Shown: piece by piece, positions 37,351 through 45,812 of the stretch | Numbering within the stretch: position 1 is the first letter of the stretch | Layout of the letters: each line of letters starts with the position of its first letter | Source of the DNA: Caulobacter segnis | Lineage (GTDB): Bacteria > Pseudomonadota > Alphaproteobacteria > Caulobacterales > Caulobacteraceae | Reading direction: 5' to 3' | DNA: 64,000 bases | NCBI RefSeq assembly: GCF_023935105.1 | Contig: NZ_CP096040.1 | Span: 1,674,001-1,738,000, forward strand | Position numbers and translations under genes: made by a program | Notes under the pieces: model-generated | What the model saw: the letters and a program-made list of their open reading frames with translations, nothing else | Databases searched by the model: none | Told to the model about the DNA's origin: nothing

Positions 37351-37697
37351 TGCGCGCGGTGGTTCTGGCCGCCGCCCTCGCCATGGCCGCATCCTCGGCT
37401 CTGGCCGCCCCGTCCTGCCTGCCCACCCCTGCGGAGGAAGAGCTGGTCGGCAAGACGATGATGAGCGTCAAGGAGCCCGACTTCGCCAGCCTGCCGCCGC
37501 TGGCCGGCTGCGGGATCTGGTCGCTGGAGATCAGCGCCGACGGTCGCGTCGGGGCGGTGAAGGTCGTGCGGCTGAACGGCGACGAGGCCCTGCGCCGCGC
37601 GGTCGAGAGCTGGATCAAGGCCCTGCGCTTCGAGCCCGCGTCCGCCGCCTGGACGGGGCTGATTCCAGTGACGCTGGAAAACGGAAAGAGCGAATGA
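37350..37697 (+). CDS. small exported TonB-C-like protein inside the formaldehyde operon
   Basis: A 115-residue protein with a clear signal peptide (MRAVVLAAALAMAASSALA, cut before APSC). The mature domain has CGIWSLEISADGRVGAVKVVRLNGDEALRRAVESWIKALRFEPA, the pattern of a TonB C-terminal-like domain. Its ATG overlaps the frmA stop by one base and its stop overlaps the fghA start by four bases, so translation is coupled to two cytoplasmic enzymes although it is exported. No enzymatic motif is seen. It is related in plan to the protein at 2758. Confidence 0.7.
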
Positions 37698-38542
37698 CCG
37701 TCGAGACCCTCGCCACTCACCGTCTTCACGGCGGCACGCTGCGCTACTGCCGGCATGCCTCGACTAGCACCGGCACGCCGATGAAGTTCACGGTGTGGAC
37801 ACCAGCCAGAGATAGCCAAGGGGGCGAGGGGCCGTTCCCCTATCTCGTCTGGTTGTCGGGCCTGACCTGCACCGAGGACAATTTCACGGTGAAGTCGGGG
37901 GCCTACGAATACGCCGCCAAGCACGGGATGGCGATCGTCGCGCCGGACACCAGCCCGCGCGGTGAAGGCGTGGCTGACGACCCGGCCTACGACCTGGGGC
38001 AGGGCGCCGGCTTCTATGTCGACGCCACCCAGGCCCCGTGGGCGCCGCACTTCAGGATGTATTCCTACGTGACCAAAGATCTGCTGGAAGCCGTCGACGG
38101 CGCCTTCCCGCTGGACCCGGCGCGGCGGGGGATCTTCGGCCACTCGATGGGCGGCCACGGCGCGCTGACCATCGCCTTGCGCAACCCCGGGCTCTTCAAC
38201 TCGGTCAGCGCCATCTCGCCGATCGTCTCGCCGCTGAACTGCCCGTGGGGCGACAAGGCGATGACCGCCTATCTGGGCGCCGAACGCGCGGCCTGGCGGG
38301 CCCACGACGCCTGCGCCCTGATCGAGGATGGCGCAGGGGAGAGCTTCGACGAGATCCTGATCGACCAGGGCCTGGCCGACAGCTTCCTGGAAAGCCAGCT
38401 AAAGCCCGAGCTGATCGAAGCCGCCGCCGCCAAGGCCGGCCGCAAGGTCACGGTGCGGCGCCAGGAGGGCTACGACCACAGCTACTTCTTCATCTCGACC
38501 TTCATCGGCGAGCATGTGAGCTGGCATGCCGAGCGCCTCTAG
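37694..38542 (+). CDS. fghA: S-formylglutathione hydrolase
   Basis: Serine esterase of 282 residues that releases formate and glutathione from S-formylglutathione, the second step after frmA. It has PYLVWLSGLTCTEDNFTVKSGA, the nucleophile motif GHSMGGHGAL, and a late GYDHSYFFISTFI with the catalytic His. It overlaps the preceding gene by four bases. Length and motifs are standard for esterase D family enzymes. Confidence 0.95.
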   Translation: MTVETLATHRLHGGTLRYCRHASTSTGTPMKFTVWTPARDSQGGEGPFPYLVWLSGLTCTEDNFTVKSGAYEYAAKHGMAIVAPDTSPRGEGVADDPAYDLGQGAGFYVDATQAPWAPHFRMYSYVTKDLLEAVDGAFPLDPARRGIFGHSMGGHGALTIALRNPGLFNSVSAISPIVSPLNCPWGDKAMTAYLGAERAAWRAHDACALIEDGAGESFDEILIDQGLADSFLESQLKPELIEAAAAKAGRKVTVRRQEGYDHSYFFISTFIGEHVSWHAERL

Positions 38543-38581
38543 GTCGTAGACGTCGGCGCGCGGAGGTTGCATCCTCGCGCC

Positions 38582-38854
38582 ATGTACATCCAGCTGCACC
38601 GCATGGCGGAATGGATTGTCGACGGAGGACCCAAGGGCCTCTGGCCGCGCATCGCCGCCGTCGTCGGCGGGCAATATCTCTGTTTCCTGGTTGATGACTG
38701 GAACGATGGTCACCTGACGAACAGCTGGTGGCTGAAGGCGACCGCCACCTCGCTGTTCACGGCGTCGGCGTTTTGCTTGTGGCGCTTTGCCGAGTATCGG
38801 CGACGGGTAGCGCGCAAACGCGCGAAATCCGTGGTTCCGCTGGCGCTGGGCTAG
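38582..38854 (+). CDS. small hypothetical membrane protein
   Basis: A 90-residue protein with one or two hydrophobic segments (about 20-38, IAAVVGGQYLCFLVD, and 50-68, LKATATSLFTASAFCLWRF) and a basic C-terminus (EYRRRVARKRAKS). No family was recognised. It lies 39 bases after fghA on the same strand, with a GGAGG before the ATG. Coding character is moderate, so the gene is probable rather than certain. Confidence 0.5.
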   Translation: MYIQLHRMAEWIVDGGPKGLWPRIAAVVGGQYLCFLVDDWNDGHLTNSWWLKATATSLFTASAFCLWRFAEYRRRVARKRAKSVVPLALG

Positions 38855-39029
38855 GCCGCGGGCGGCCTTGGCGCATTGACTCCCTAAGCCCATTCCCCCA
38901 TAAGCCACCCCTTCACGCCGCCGGCTCGCCGCGCGGCGCGATGACCTTATGACGGATTGACCCGAAGCCGCCGTTGCGATCGCACCTCTCTCGAGGGGAG
39001 CCGGCCCGGATCGTTTTGAAAGACTGACT

Positions 39030-39647
39030 ATGTCGAAGCGCCATAGCGCCAAGTACAAGATCGACCGCCGCATGGGTGAAAACCTGTGGGGCCGTCCGAA
39101 GTCCCCGGTCAACTCGCGCTCGTACGGCCCCGGCCAGCACGGCCAGCGCCGCAAGAGCAAGGTTTCGGACTTCGGTCTGCAGCTGCGCGCCAAGCAAAAG
39201 CTGAAGGGCTACTACGGTAACCTGACCGAGAAGCAATTCTCGCGCACCTACGAGGAAGCTGCTCGCCGCAAGGGCAACACCTCGGAGAACCTGATCGCCC
39301 TGCTCGAGTCGCGCCTGGACGCCATCGTCTATCGCGCCAAGTTCGTGCCGACCGTGTTCGCCGCCCGCCAGTTCGTGAACCACGGCCACGTGACCGTGAA
39401 CGGCAAGCGCGTGAACATCCCGTCGTACCGCTGCAAGCCGGGCGACGTGATCGCGGTCCGCGAAAAGTCGCGCAACATGGCTCTCGTGCTCGAAGCCGTC
39501 GCCTCGAACGAGCGTGACTTCGCCGAGTACGTCTCGGTCGACGCCAAGGGCCTGTCGGCCACCTTCGTCCGCGCTCCGGAACTGTCGGAAGTTCCGTACC
39601 CGGTGAAGATGGAACCGAACCTGGTCGTCGAATTCTACGCTTCGTAA
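39030..39647 (+). CDS. rpsD: 30S ribosomal protein S4
   Basis: Primary 16S rRNA-binding protein of the small subunit. It has 205 residues, with [24 protein letters not shown] at the start (no zinc Cys cluster, as in many alphaproteobacteria) and the S4 RNA-binding domain near 95-160 ([48 protein letters not shown]). It is a single-gene unit with its own terminator; the 175-base upstream gap probably has its promoter, not identified. Confidence 0.98.
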   Translation: MSKRHSAKYKIDRRMGENLWGRPKSPVNSRSYGPGQHGQRRKSKVSDFGLQLRAKQKLKGYYGNLTEKQFSRTYEEAARRKGNTSENLIALLESRLDAIVYRAKFVPTVFAARQFVNHGHVTVNGKRVNIPSYRCKPGDVIAVREKSRNMALVLEAVASNERDFAEYVSVDAKGLSATFVRAPELSEVPYPVKMEPNLVVEFYAS

Positions 39648-39674
39648 GCGTCGGATCCGAACCGATACGGAAAA

Positions 39675-39702
39675 GGCCCCGGAGCGATCCGGGGCCTTTT
39701 TT
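39675..39702 (+). terminator. rpsD terminator
   Basis: A 9-base-pair stem GGCCCCGGA/TCCGGGGCC with a GCGA loop is followed by six T (39697-39702), a textbook intrinsic terminator. Confidence 0.92.
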
Positions 39703-39817
39703 GTTGGGTCCTTAAGGGCTTAGGGCCCCTTGAAACCCCCTTGGCCTCATCCCAGCTTAATAGGGCGGGACCGGGCCCCTCTGGCGAGCGATGCAAGCGC
39801 TCGTGATGTCGGACCGC

Positions 39818-39901
39818 ATCGGGTGTTCTCGATGTCACTGGGTCCGGCCGCCTTCAGCCCCCCTCCCCAAAGGCGCCGCCTCCGACACGAGGACACCCGA
39901 T
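39818..39901 (+). promoter_or_regulatory. structured leader of the zinc-ribbon/htpX unit
   Basis: ATCGGGTGTTCTCG (39818-39831) pairs with CGAGGACACCCGAT (39888-39901) over 14 positions with one G-U pair, enclosing 56 bases. TCTTTTT follows seven bases later and the ribosome site (GGAGG, 39916-39920) lies just after that. A CTTGAAA at 39729-39735 resembles the -35 element of heat-shock promoters, but no convincing -10 was found. This may be an attenuator or a temperature-sensitive leader. Confidence 0.4.
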
Positions 39902-39928
39902 CCATCTTTTTGGACCGGAGGTTCTTAC

Positions 39929-40237
39929 GTGCCCCTTCTGATGTGCCCCAACTGCGACGGCTCGATGCACTCCGTGCAGCGCGCCGGCGTCGAGTTCGAC
40001 ATGTGCCCGCGCTGCCGTGGAGTCTGGCTGGATCGCGGCGAGCTGGAGAAGCTGATGGCGTTCGAGCGCGAGGAGACGCAGGCGACCTACAACGCGCCGC
40101 GTCCATACGTCCGCCCCGACCATCATGCCGACCATCAAAGGCGCGACCGCGATGACGACGACGACCGCTATCGCCGCCATGGCCAGTACGGTCATCAGAA
40201 GAAGAAGCGCTTCGACCTCTTCGACATTTTCGACTGA
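39929..40237 (+). CDS. zinc-ribbon (zf-TFIIB) protein upstream of htpX
   Basis: A 102-residue cytoplasmic protein with a zinc ribbon of four Cys, [10 protein letters not shown] and [20 protein letters not shown], in the first 40 residues. A very hydrophilic His/Asp/Arg-rich tail follows ([20 protein letters not shown]). Start is GTG at 39929 with GGAGG eight bases before it; the ORF to 39791 would include the leader structure. It precedes htpX by ten bases, so both are probably one unit. Function of zf-TFIIB singletons is not known. Confidence 0.82.
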   Translation: MPLLMCPNCDGSMHSVQRAGVEFDMCPRCRGVWLDRGELEKLMAFEREETQATYNAPRPYVRPDHHADHQRRDRDDDDDRYRRHGQYGHQKKKRFDLFDIFD

Positions 40238-40247
40238 CGATAACGCG

Positions 40248-41195
40248 ATGAACCACTTCAAGACCTACATGCTGCTGGCGGGCCTGACGGCCCTGTTCAT
40301 GGGCGCGGGCTATCTGATCGGCGGGCCGACCGGCATGCTGATCGCCCTGGCGTTCGCCCTGGCCCTGAACGCCTTCTCGTACTGGAACGCCGACAAGATC
40401 GTGCTGCGGACCTATGGGGCGCAGGAGGTCGATGAGAGCCACCCCGAGCCGCTGATCCGCAACTACGTCGTCGACGTGGTCGAAATGGCGGCCAAGGCGG
40501 GCCTGCCGCGTCCCCGCGTGACGGTGATCGACAGCGACCAGCCCAACGCCTTCGCCACGGGACGGGACCCGGCCCACGCGGCGGTCGCCGCGACGACGGG
40601 CCTGCTGCAGCTGCTGACCCGCGACGAGATCCGGGGCGTGATGGCCCACGAGCTGGCCCACGTGAAGAACCGCGACACCCTGACCATGACCGTGACGGCG
40701 ACCATCGCCGGCGCGATCTCGGCCCTGGCCAATTTCGCGTTCTTCTTCGGCGGCTCGCGCGACGAGGAGGGCAACGGCGGTGGCTTGGGCGGCATGATCG
40801 GCGCGATCGCCATCGCCATCCTGGCGCCGATCGCCGCCATGCTGGTGCAGGTGGCGATCAGCCGGGCCCGCGAGTACGAGGCCGACCGCATCGGCGCCCA
40901 GATCGGCGGCGACTCGGAAGCCCTGGCCCGCGCCCTGGAGAAGATCGAGGCCTATGCCCGCGGCGGCTACGTGAACCACGACGCCGAGCGCAATCCGGCC
41001 ACGGCCCACATGTTCATCATCAACCCGCTGAACGGGAAGGGCGCGGACAATCTGTTCTCGACCCACCCGGCGACCCACAACCGCGTCGAGGCGCTGATGC
41101 GGCTCGGTGTGGGGCAGGGGGCGCGACGAGCGGCGGTTCCGGTGTCGGAGCCGGCGGTGCGGCTGCCGAGCCGTGGCGCCGGTCCCTGGGGATGA
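40248..41195 (+). CDS. htpX: membrane zinc protease HtpX
   Basis: M48 metalloprotease of the inner membrane that degrades misfolded membrane proteins, working with FtsH. It has 315 residues, membrane helices near 7-38 and around 165-210, [10 protein letters not shown] as the HExxH zinc motif near 143-152, and the third ligand in [15 protein letters not shown]. The C-terminus (residues 285-315) is basic and Pro/Arg rich. It follows the zinc-ribbon gene by ten bases. Heat-stress control is usual for htpX. Confidence 0.94.
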   Translation: MNHFKTYMLLAGLTALFMGAGYLIGGPTGMLIALAFALALNAFSYWNADKIVLRTYGAQEVDESHPEPLIRNYVVDVVEMAAKAGLPRPRVTVIDSDQPNAFATGRDPAHAAVAATTGLLQLLTRDEIRGVMAHELAHVKNRDTLTMTVTATIAGAISALANFAFFFGGSRDEEGNGGGLGGMIGAIAIAILAPIAAMLVQVAISRAREYEADRIGAQIGGDSEALARALEKIEAYARGGYVNHDAERNPATAHMFIINPLNGKGADNLFSTHPATHNRVEALMRLGVGQGARRAAVPVSEPAVRLPSRGAGPWG

Positions 41196-41201
41196 CAGCG
41201 C

Positions 41202-42341
41202 CTACGGCGCCACCGGCAGCACGGGATTGTACTCCCAGCTCCAGGGCATGCCGACATCGCCCAGGGCCGCGTTGACCAGAGGCGGGAAGATCCGACGGCC
41301 GACGCCGCTGTTGCTGAGCAGGACGACGCATCGCCGACCCTTCTCAACGCAGATCAGGACGTTGTCGGTGATGTCGTTGTGGCCGCCCTTGTAGAAGACA
41401 TGACCTTGCGGGCCGTCGAACACCACCACGCCGATCCCGGCGGCCAGGCCGATCTTTCGGTTGTCGGGATTGTCCTTGATCAGGAACGGCGGAAACTGGT
41501 TCTGGCTGACGATCGGGAAGCTTCCCCTCGCCAGTTCCGCCCGCGCCTTGGCCGACAGGCCCCAACCCGAGGTTATGGCCGCCGCCAGCTTGCTCATGTC
41601 GCTAATCGTGGTGTCCAGCGAGCCGGCCGCGCGGACGCTGGAGCGATCGTCATGCTGCTCCCACCGGCCGTCTTCGTGCTGCCCGTCGGCCAGGTCGCTC
41701 CTGAAGTCGTCGCGCCAGATCATGTTTGAGCGGGTCATGCCCAGCGGCTGGAACAGGCGGCGGTCCATCTCGTCGCCGACCTTCAGGCCCAGACCCTCCT
41801 CGATGACGAACTGCGCCAGGTTCACACCCTCGTTCGAATAGGCGTACCGGCTGCCGGGCTCCAGGTTGAAGCGAAACTTGTTCTCCGGATCGTAGAAGCG
41901 CTGGTCGGCCAGGCCCGAGCTGTGGGTCAGGAGGCGGCGCAGGGTGATCGTCTTCCAGCGCTCGTCGACGCCGAGGTCGGCGTACTTCGAGTAGTCCGGC
42001 AACGGCTTGGGCAGGTACTCGGCGATCGGCCGGTCGAGGTCCAGCCTGCCCTCGTCGACCAGCATCATGACGTAGTAGGCAAACGTGGCCTTGGTGATCG
42101 AGGCGGCATACATGACGGTCGCAGGCGTCAGCGGATCGCCCCGGCCGTTGCGTACGCCCTTGGCGACGACGTGAGTGACCTTGCCGTTCTCGATCACGGC
42201 CATTGCCAGGCCCGGAACCTTGCCGACGGCCATCAGCCGGTCGATCTCGACATCGAGTTTCCGGCCGTCCACGGCGGCGAGCGCCGGGGTCGCCAAAGCG
42301 CCGGCCAGGGACGCGACCAGCAGAACCGAACGAAGACGCAA
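41202..42341 (-). CDS. class C beta-lactamase-type serine hydrolase
   Basis: An exported serine hydrolase of about 379 residues (signal MRLRSVLLVASLAGALATPALA). It has SITK (ASITKATFAYYVM) with the nucleophile Ser and general-base Lys, YSN (RYAYSNEGVN), and a late YKGGHNDIT at the KTG-like position. The family includes esterases, D-peptidases and AmpC-like enzymes; no evidence favours true lactamase activity. TTG at 42341 has GGGGAG six bases before it and gives the signal directly; ATG 42380 would add 13 charged residues. Confidence 0.87.
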   Translation of the reverse strand: MRLRSVLLVASLAGALATPALAAVDGRKLDVEIDRLMAVGKVPGLAMAVIENGKVTHVVAKGVRNGRGDPLTPATVMYAASITKATFAYYVMMLVDEGRLDLDRPIAEYLPKPLPDYSKYADLGVDERWKTITLRRLLTHSSGLADQRFYDPENKFRFNLEPGSRYAYSNEGVNLAQFVIEEGLGLKVGDEMDRRLFQPLGMTRSNMIWRDDFRSDLADGQHEDGRWEQHDDRSSVRAAGSLDTTISDMSKLAAAITSGWGLSAKARAELARGSFPIVSQNQFPPFLIKDNPDNRKIGLAAGIGVVVFDGPQGHVFYKGGHNDITDNVLICVEKGRRCVVLLSNSGVGRRIFPPLVNAALGDVGMPWSWEYNPVLPVAP

Positions 42342-42434
42342 GATACGCTCCCCAGACAAAAGGCGCTCGAGGCTGGTCATGCCGCCAGCCGTGGGCGATC
42401 TTCAACCCGGTTTTGTCGGTTCGTACAGAGGTCG

Positions 42435-42812
42435 ATGAGCGTCGTCTTTTCGCGCAGGGGTTTCGTGCTGGCTGGAACGGCCCTTGGGCTGGCCGGCTGC
42501 GCGACCATGCCCGTGCTGACGGCCGCCGCGCCCGGAGAGACCTTTACGGAGCTGGAGCCGCTGCTGGCGGTCGAGGCGCGGCCTGACGCCCTGGTCATCC
42601 GGGTGACGTCGAAAGGCTGCGCGACAAAGGCCGACTTCGTGTTCCACGTCGATCGCCAGCGGGGCCGCGCGGTGGTCGCGTTCGCGCGGCGGCGGCTGGA
42701 GACCTGCAAGGGGCCGGCAGGAACCCTCGAGTTGCGGTTCGGCTACGACGAGCTGGGTCTGACGCGCGGCGAGCGCATCATCATCGCCAATCCGATCAGC
42801 CCCTCGGCGTGA
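42435..42812 (+). CDS. hypothetical lipoprotein
   Basis: A 125-residue protein with a signal that is both twin-arginine-like (FSRRGFVLAGTALG) and lipoprotein-like (GLAGC, Cys near residue 22). The mature part (FTELEPLLAVEARPDALVIRVTSKGCATKADFVFHVDRQRGRAVVAFARRRLETCKG) has two Cys that could pair. Family not recognised. It overlaps the end of the convergent thioesterase gene by 17 bases. Confidence 0.62.
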   Translation: MSVVFSRRGFVLAGTALGLAGCATMPVLTAAAPGETFTELEPLLAVEARPDALVIRVTSKGCATKADFVFHVDRQRGRAVVAFARRRLETCKGPAGTLELRFGYDELGLTRGERIIIANPISPSA

Positions 42813-43215
42813 ACCGTTCGATCATCCAGGGCAGGACGCGCGCGGGGCGCTTGGTGACGATGTCGAGCAGCACCCAGTCGGTGCGGCTCTGGGCGCACAT
42901 CTCGCCGTCCGGGCCGTCGATGCGGACATAGCGCTCGAAGCGCGGGCCCCTCAGCTCGCCGACCCAGGTACAGCCCGTGGCGATTTCGCCGGGCAGCAGT
43001 TCACGGCGGTAGTCGATCTCGTGGCGGCGGGCGATCCAGCTCCAGGGCGCGCGCTGCTCGTCGCTCGCCCAGGCTTCCCAGTGGGCGATGGCCAGGTCCT
43101 GGGCCCAGGCCAGATAGACCACGTTGTTGACGTGGCCGTTGGCGTCGATGTCCGACGCCTTGGGCTCGAAGGTCAGGGAGAACGCGTCCGATGGCGGGAC
43201 GAAGAGCCGGCTCAC
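42796..43215 (-). CDS. acyl-CoA thioesterase (4-hydroxybenzoyl-CoA thioesterase type)
   Basis: A hotdog-fold enzyme of 139 residues: DIDANGHVNNVVYLAWAQDLAI is the catalytic-loop motif (usually D-x-x-G-H-V-N-N), followed by HEIDYRRELLPGEIATGCTWVGELRGPRFERYVRI. It hydrolyses acyl-CoA thioesters in the cytoplasm; chain specificity unknown. It lies seven bases from the glutaredoxin gene on the same strand. Confidence 0.88.
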   Translation of the reverse strand: MSRLFVPPSDAFSLTFEPKASDIDANGHVNNVVYLAWAQDLAIAHWEAWASDEQRAPWSWIARRHEIDYRRELLPGEIATGCTWVGELRGPRFERYVRIDGPDGEMCAQSRTDWVLLDIVTKRPARVLPWMIERFTPRG

Positions 43216-43222
43216 GCGCGGA

Positions 43223-43564
43223 TCACGCGGCGAGGACGCCTTGCTCGGTGAGGAAGGTCTTCAGCTCGCCCGACTGGAACATCTCGCGGATGATGTCGCT
43301 GCCGCCGACGAACTCGCCCTTCACGTACAGCTGCGGGATGGTCGGCCAGTCGGTGAAGGTCTTGATGCCCTGGCGCAGGTCGTCGTCCTGCAGGACGTCG
43401 ACGCCGACGAACTCGACGCCCAGGTGATCGAGGATCTGGACGACGACCGACGAGAAGCCGCAGCGCGGCTGGTCCGGCACGCCCTTCATGAACACCACCA
43501 CCGGATGCTCGGCGACGGTCTTGGCGATGAAGTCCAGGGCGGGGGAGGAGGCGACGTCGGTCAT
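43223..43564 (-). CDS. grxD: monothiol glutaredoxin, Grx4 family
   Basis: A 113-residue protein with the CGFS active site (DQPRCGFSSVVVQILD near residues 34-49), TDWPTIPQLYVKGEFVGGSDI and a glutathione-binding tail, typical of single-domain Grx4. It binds a [2Fe-2S] cluster shared with BolA partners and serves in iron-sulfur transfer. bolA lies about 900 bases upstream on the same strand with one gene between, so the pair is linked. Confidence 0.96.
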   Translation of the reverse strand: MTDVASSPALDFIAKTVAEHPVVVFMKGVPDQPRCGFSSVVVQILDHLGVEFVGVDVLQDDDLRQGIKTFTDWPTIPQLYVKGEFVGGSDIIREMFQSGELKTFLTEQGVLAA

Positions 43565-43615
43565 GATAATTTCGTCCTAGGCGAAGTCTTCAGCTAGGCG
43601 CCATGGGGCTTTGGG

Positions 43616-44482
43616 TCAAGTGCGACCCGCTGCCTTCTCGCGTTCCTGGGCCGAGAAACGGGCCATATCGATCTGGGCGCGGACGTCGTCGGGCAGGTCG
43701 CGCTCGACCCCGCAGGCCAGGCGTTTGACGTCGGCGGGGGTGTCGGCGATGACCAGCACGGTGGCCAGGGAAGGTTCGGTCAGGGCGTAGGCCAGGCAGA
43801 TCGCCTCGTCGCTCCAGCCGGGCGTATCGCGCAGGAACCCATAGCCGCCCACGTCGGCCAGCGGGTCGGTGCGCCGTCGCCACAGCGACGGCCTGGGCGC
43901 GGACCGTTCGCCGCCGTCGCGCAGGGTCTGCGGCCAGAAGTCCTCGCCGATCACGGCCAGGTCGGCCTGAGCGGCTTGGCGGAGGCGCTGACGGTCCGCC
44001 CAGCCGGAAGACAGGTTGAAGGGCAGAGAGACCGCCGTCACCAGGTCGTTCTCCAGCAGGCTCGGATCGATGTCGCCGCGGCTGGCGACGCCAAGACCTC
44101 GCAGGGCGTGGCTTTCGTGCAGCGACCGCAGCCCTGCCTCGATGGTCGGCGGCAGCGACGGGCCGCGCGGGTCGTTGACCAGGACGAGATCGAGATAGGA
44201 CAGGCCCAGCCCCTCAAGGGCCTGCCGCTCCAGGACGGCGGCGTCATCGCGCATCCGCCAGGTCAGGAACAGCCGGTCGCGTTCGACGGACGCGAACGCT
44301 TCGCCCGCGCCCCTCAGCAGCTCGGGGGAGGCGCCCTCGATCTGGAAGCTGGTGACGCCGTGCTCCAGCGCCGCCAGCACCAGGGCGCGCCAGTTCTGGG
44401 GCCCCAGGCGCGCGCCGTCGACCAGACGCAGGGTCAGCGCCGAGACCGCCGGGCCGGATGCGCCGAAGGGGCGATAGCGCAA
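43616..44482 (-). CDS. aldo/keto reductase-like protein
   Basis: A protein of about 288 residues with a TIM-barrel layout like aldo/keto reductases: start [46 protein letters not shown] in place of the usual GxxxxDTAxx[14 protein letters not shown], and [16 protein letters not shown]. The catalytic Tyr of the DTAxxY motif is not seen, so activity is uncertain. Start TTG 44482 follows a GGAG that overlaps the bolA stop; the ORF reading to 44632 is antisense-like. It stands between bolA and grxD. Confidence 0.72.
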   Translation of the reverse strand: MRYRPFGASGPAVSALTLRLVDGARLGPQNWRALVLAALEHGVTSFQIEGASPELLRGAGEAFASVERDRLFLTWRMRDDAAVLERQALEGLGLSYLDLVLVNDPRGPSLPPTIEAGLRSLHESHALRGLGVASRGDIDPSLLENDLVTAVSLPFNLSSGWADRQRLRQAAQADLAVIGEDFWPQTLRDGGERSAPRPSLWRRRTDPLADVGGYGFLRDTPGWSDEAICLAYALTEPSLATVLVIADTPADVKRLACGVERDLPDDVRAQIDMARFSAQEREKAAGRT

Positions 44483-44490
44483 GGCGTCTC

Positions 44491-44727
44491 CTACTCGGCC
44501 GGGGCGGCCGTTTCGAGGGCCAGGGCGTGCAGGGTTCCGCCCAGCACGTCGGCCAGGGCCTTGTTGACCAGTTGGTGCTGACGCACGCGGGGCAGGCCCT
44601 TGAAGGCGGGCGAGACGATGCGGGCCTTCCAATGGTCGTTATCGCCGGCCAGGTCGGTCAGCACGATCTCGGAGTCGGGAAAGGCCGCGGTGAGGCGGGC
44701 CTCGAGTTCGGCATGGGACATGGGCAC
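44491..44727 (-). CDS. bolA: BolA-family protein
   Basis: A small protein of 78 residues with the BolA pattern: [58 protein letters not shown]. The [13 protein letters not shown] loop and the [17 protein letters not shown] helix region, with a conserved His, are the cluster-binding face. It partners Grx4 in iron-sulfur protein maturation. The start may be the second Met, 44721. Confidence 0.93.
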   Translation of the reverse strand: MPMSHAELEARLTAAFPDSEIVLTDLAGDNDHWKARIVSPAFKGLPRVRQHQLVNKALADVLGGTLHALALETAAPAE

Positions 44728-44800
44728 GGGAAACGCTCCGATCTTTGGTCGCTGGGAGATTTAGTTGAATTCGCCGCGCGGCGCACGGCATGTAGTCGGC

Positions 44801-45736
44801 ATGATCGTCATTTCCCGTCGCCCGCTGGCCCTGATCGCCGCCGCTCTGTTCGTCGCGGCCGCCGCGCCGGCCCTCGCGGGCCCGGGCGACAAGGCCCTGG
44901 ACGACGTTCGCATCCTTTCCGCCGACGACATGCAGGGCCGCGCGCCCGGCACGCCGGGCTCTGAGAAGGCCCGGGCCTATATCCTGTCGCGCTTCGCCGA
45001 GATCGGCCTTTCGCCCCTCGGCGACCGGTTCGAGCAACCGTTCACCTTCGCCAAGCGCGACGGCTCGACCGTCCAGGGGACCAATCTGATCGCCCGCATC
45101 AAGGGGACCGAAAGCGGCAAGGCGATGGTCGTCTCGGCCCACTACGACCATCTGGGCGTCCGCGACGGCCAAATCTACAACGGCGCCGACGACAACGCTT
45201 CGGGCGTGGCCGGCTTGCTGGCGGTGGCCGAGGCCTTCAAGGCCAAGCCGCCCAGGCACGACGTGATCCTGGCGGTGGTCGACGCCGAGGAGGGCGGTCT
45301 ACGCGGCACCAGGGCCTTTGTCGCCGCGCCGCCGGTCCCGCTGGCGACCATCGCGCTGAACGTCAACTTCGACATGCTGAGCAAGAACCAGAAGAACGAA
45401 CTCTATGTCGCTGGTACCGCGCCGTTCCCCTATCTGAAGCCGATCCTGGTCAAGGTCGCCACGACCGCGCCGGTGACCCTGAAGCTGGGCCACGACACCG
45501 ACGCCGACGGCAAGGAGAACAACTGGACCAATCAGTCCGACCACTACGCCTTTGGCGAGAAGGGCGTGCCCTGGGTCTATTTCGGGGTCGAGGACCATCC
45601 CGAGTACCACAAGCCGACCGACGACTTCGCCACCGTGCCCCAGGACTTCTTCAAGCGGTCGGTGGCGACCGTGGTCCAGGCCAGCCAGGCCCTCGAACGC
45701 GATCTGGACGACGTGGCCAAGGCGTCGGGGCGCTAA
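44801..45736 (+). CDS. exported M28-family zinc aminopeptidase
   Basis: A 311-residue protein with a signal peptide (LALIAAALFVAAAAPALAG). The M28 zinc ligands are visible: SAHYDHLG (His, Asp), GADDNASGVAG (bridging Asp), DAEEGGLRG (catalytic and ligand Glu), and a late DHPEYHKPTDD (His). This is the co-catalytic two-zinc class that removes N-terminal residues in the periplasm or outside. The ATG at 44801 is preferred as it opens the signal. Divergent from bolA. Confidence 0.92.
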   Translation: MIVISRRPLALIAAALFVAAAAPALAGPGDKALDDVRILSADDMQGRAPGTPGSEKARAYILSRFAEIGLSPLGDRFEQPFTFAKRDGSTVQGTNLIARIKGTESGKAMVVSAHYDHLGVRDGQIYNGADDNASGVAGLLAVAEAFKAKPPRHDVILAVVDAEEGGLRGTRAFVAAPPVPLATIALNVNFDMLSKNQKNELYVAGTAPFPYLKPILVKVATTAPVTLKLGHDTDADGKENNWTNQSDHYAFGEKGVPWVYFGVEDHPEYHKPTDDFATVPQDFFKRSVATVVQASQALERDLDDVAKASGR

Positions 45737-45812
45737 GCTCCCGGTTTCATTGAAAATTCGCGTCGCGACCAATTGTCGCCGCGACGGGCGGGCCAGCATG
45801 GCGTCTCCTTAG

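Noticed and set aside
39729-39755. Heat-shock sigma factor promoter for htpX
   Set aside because: The CTTGAAA -35 is good, but no -10 sequence at a proper distance was found, so it is only mentioned under the leader.
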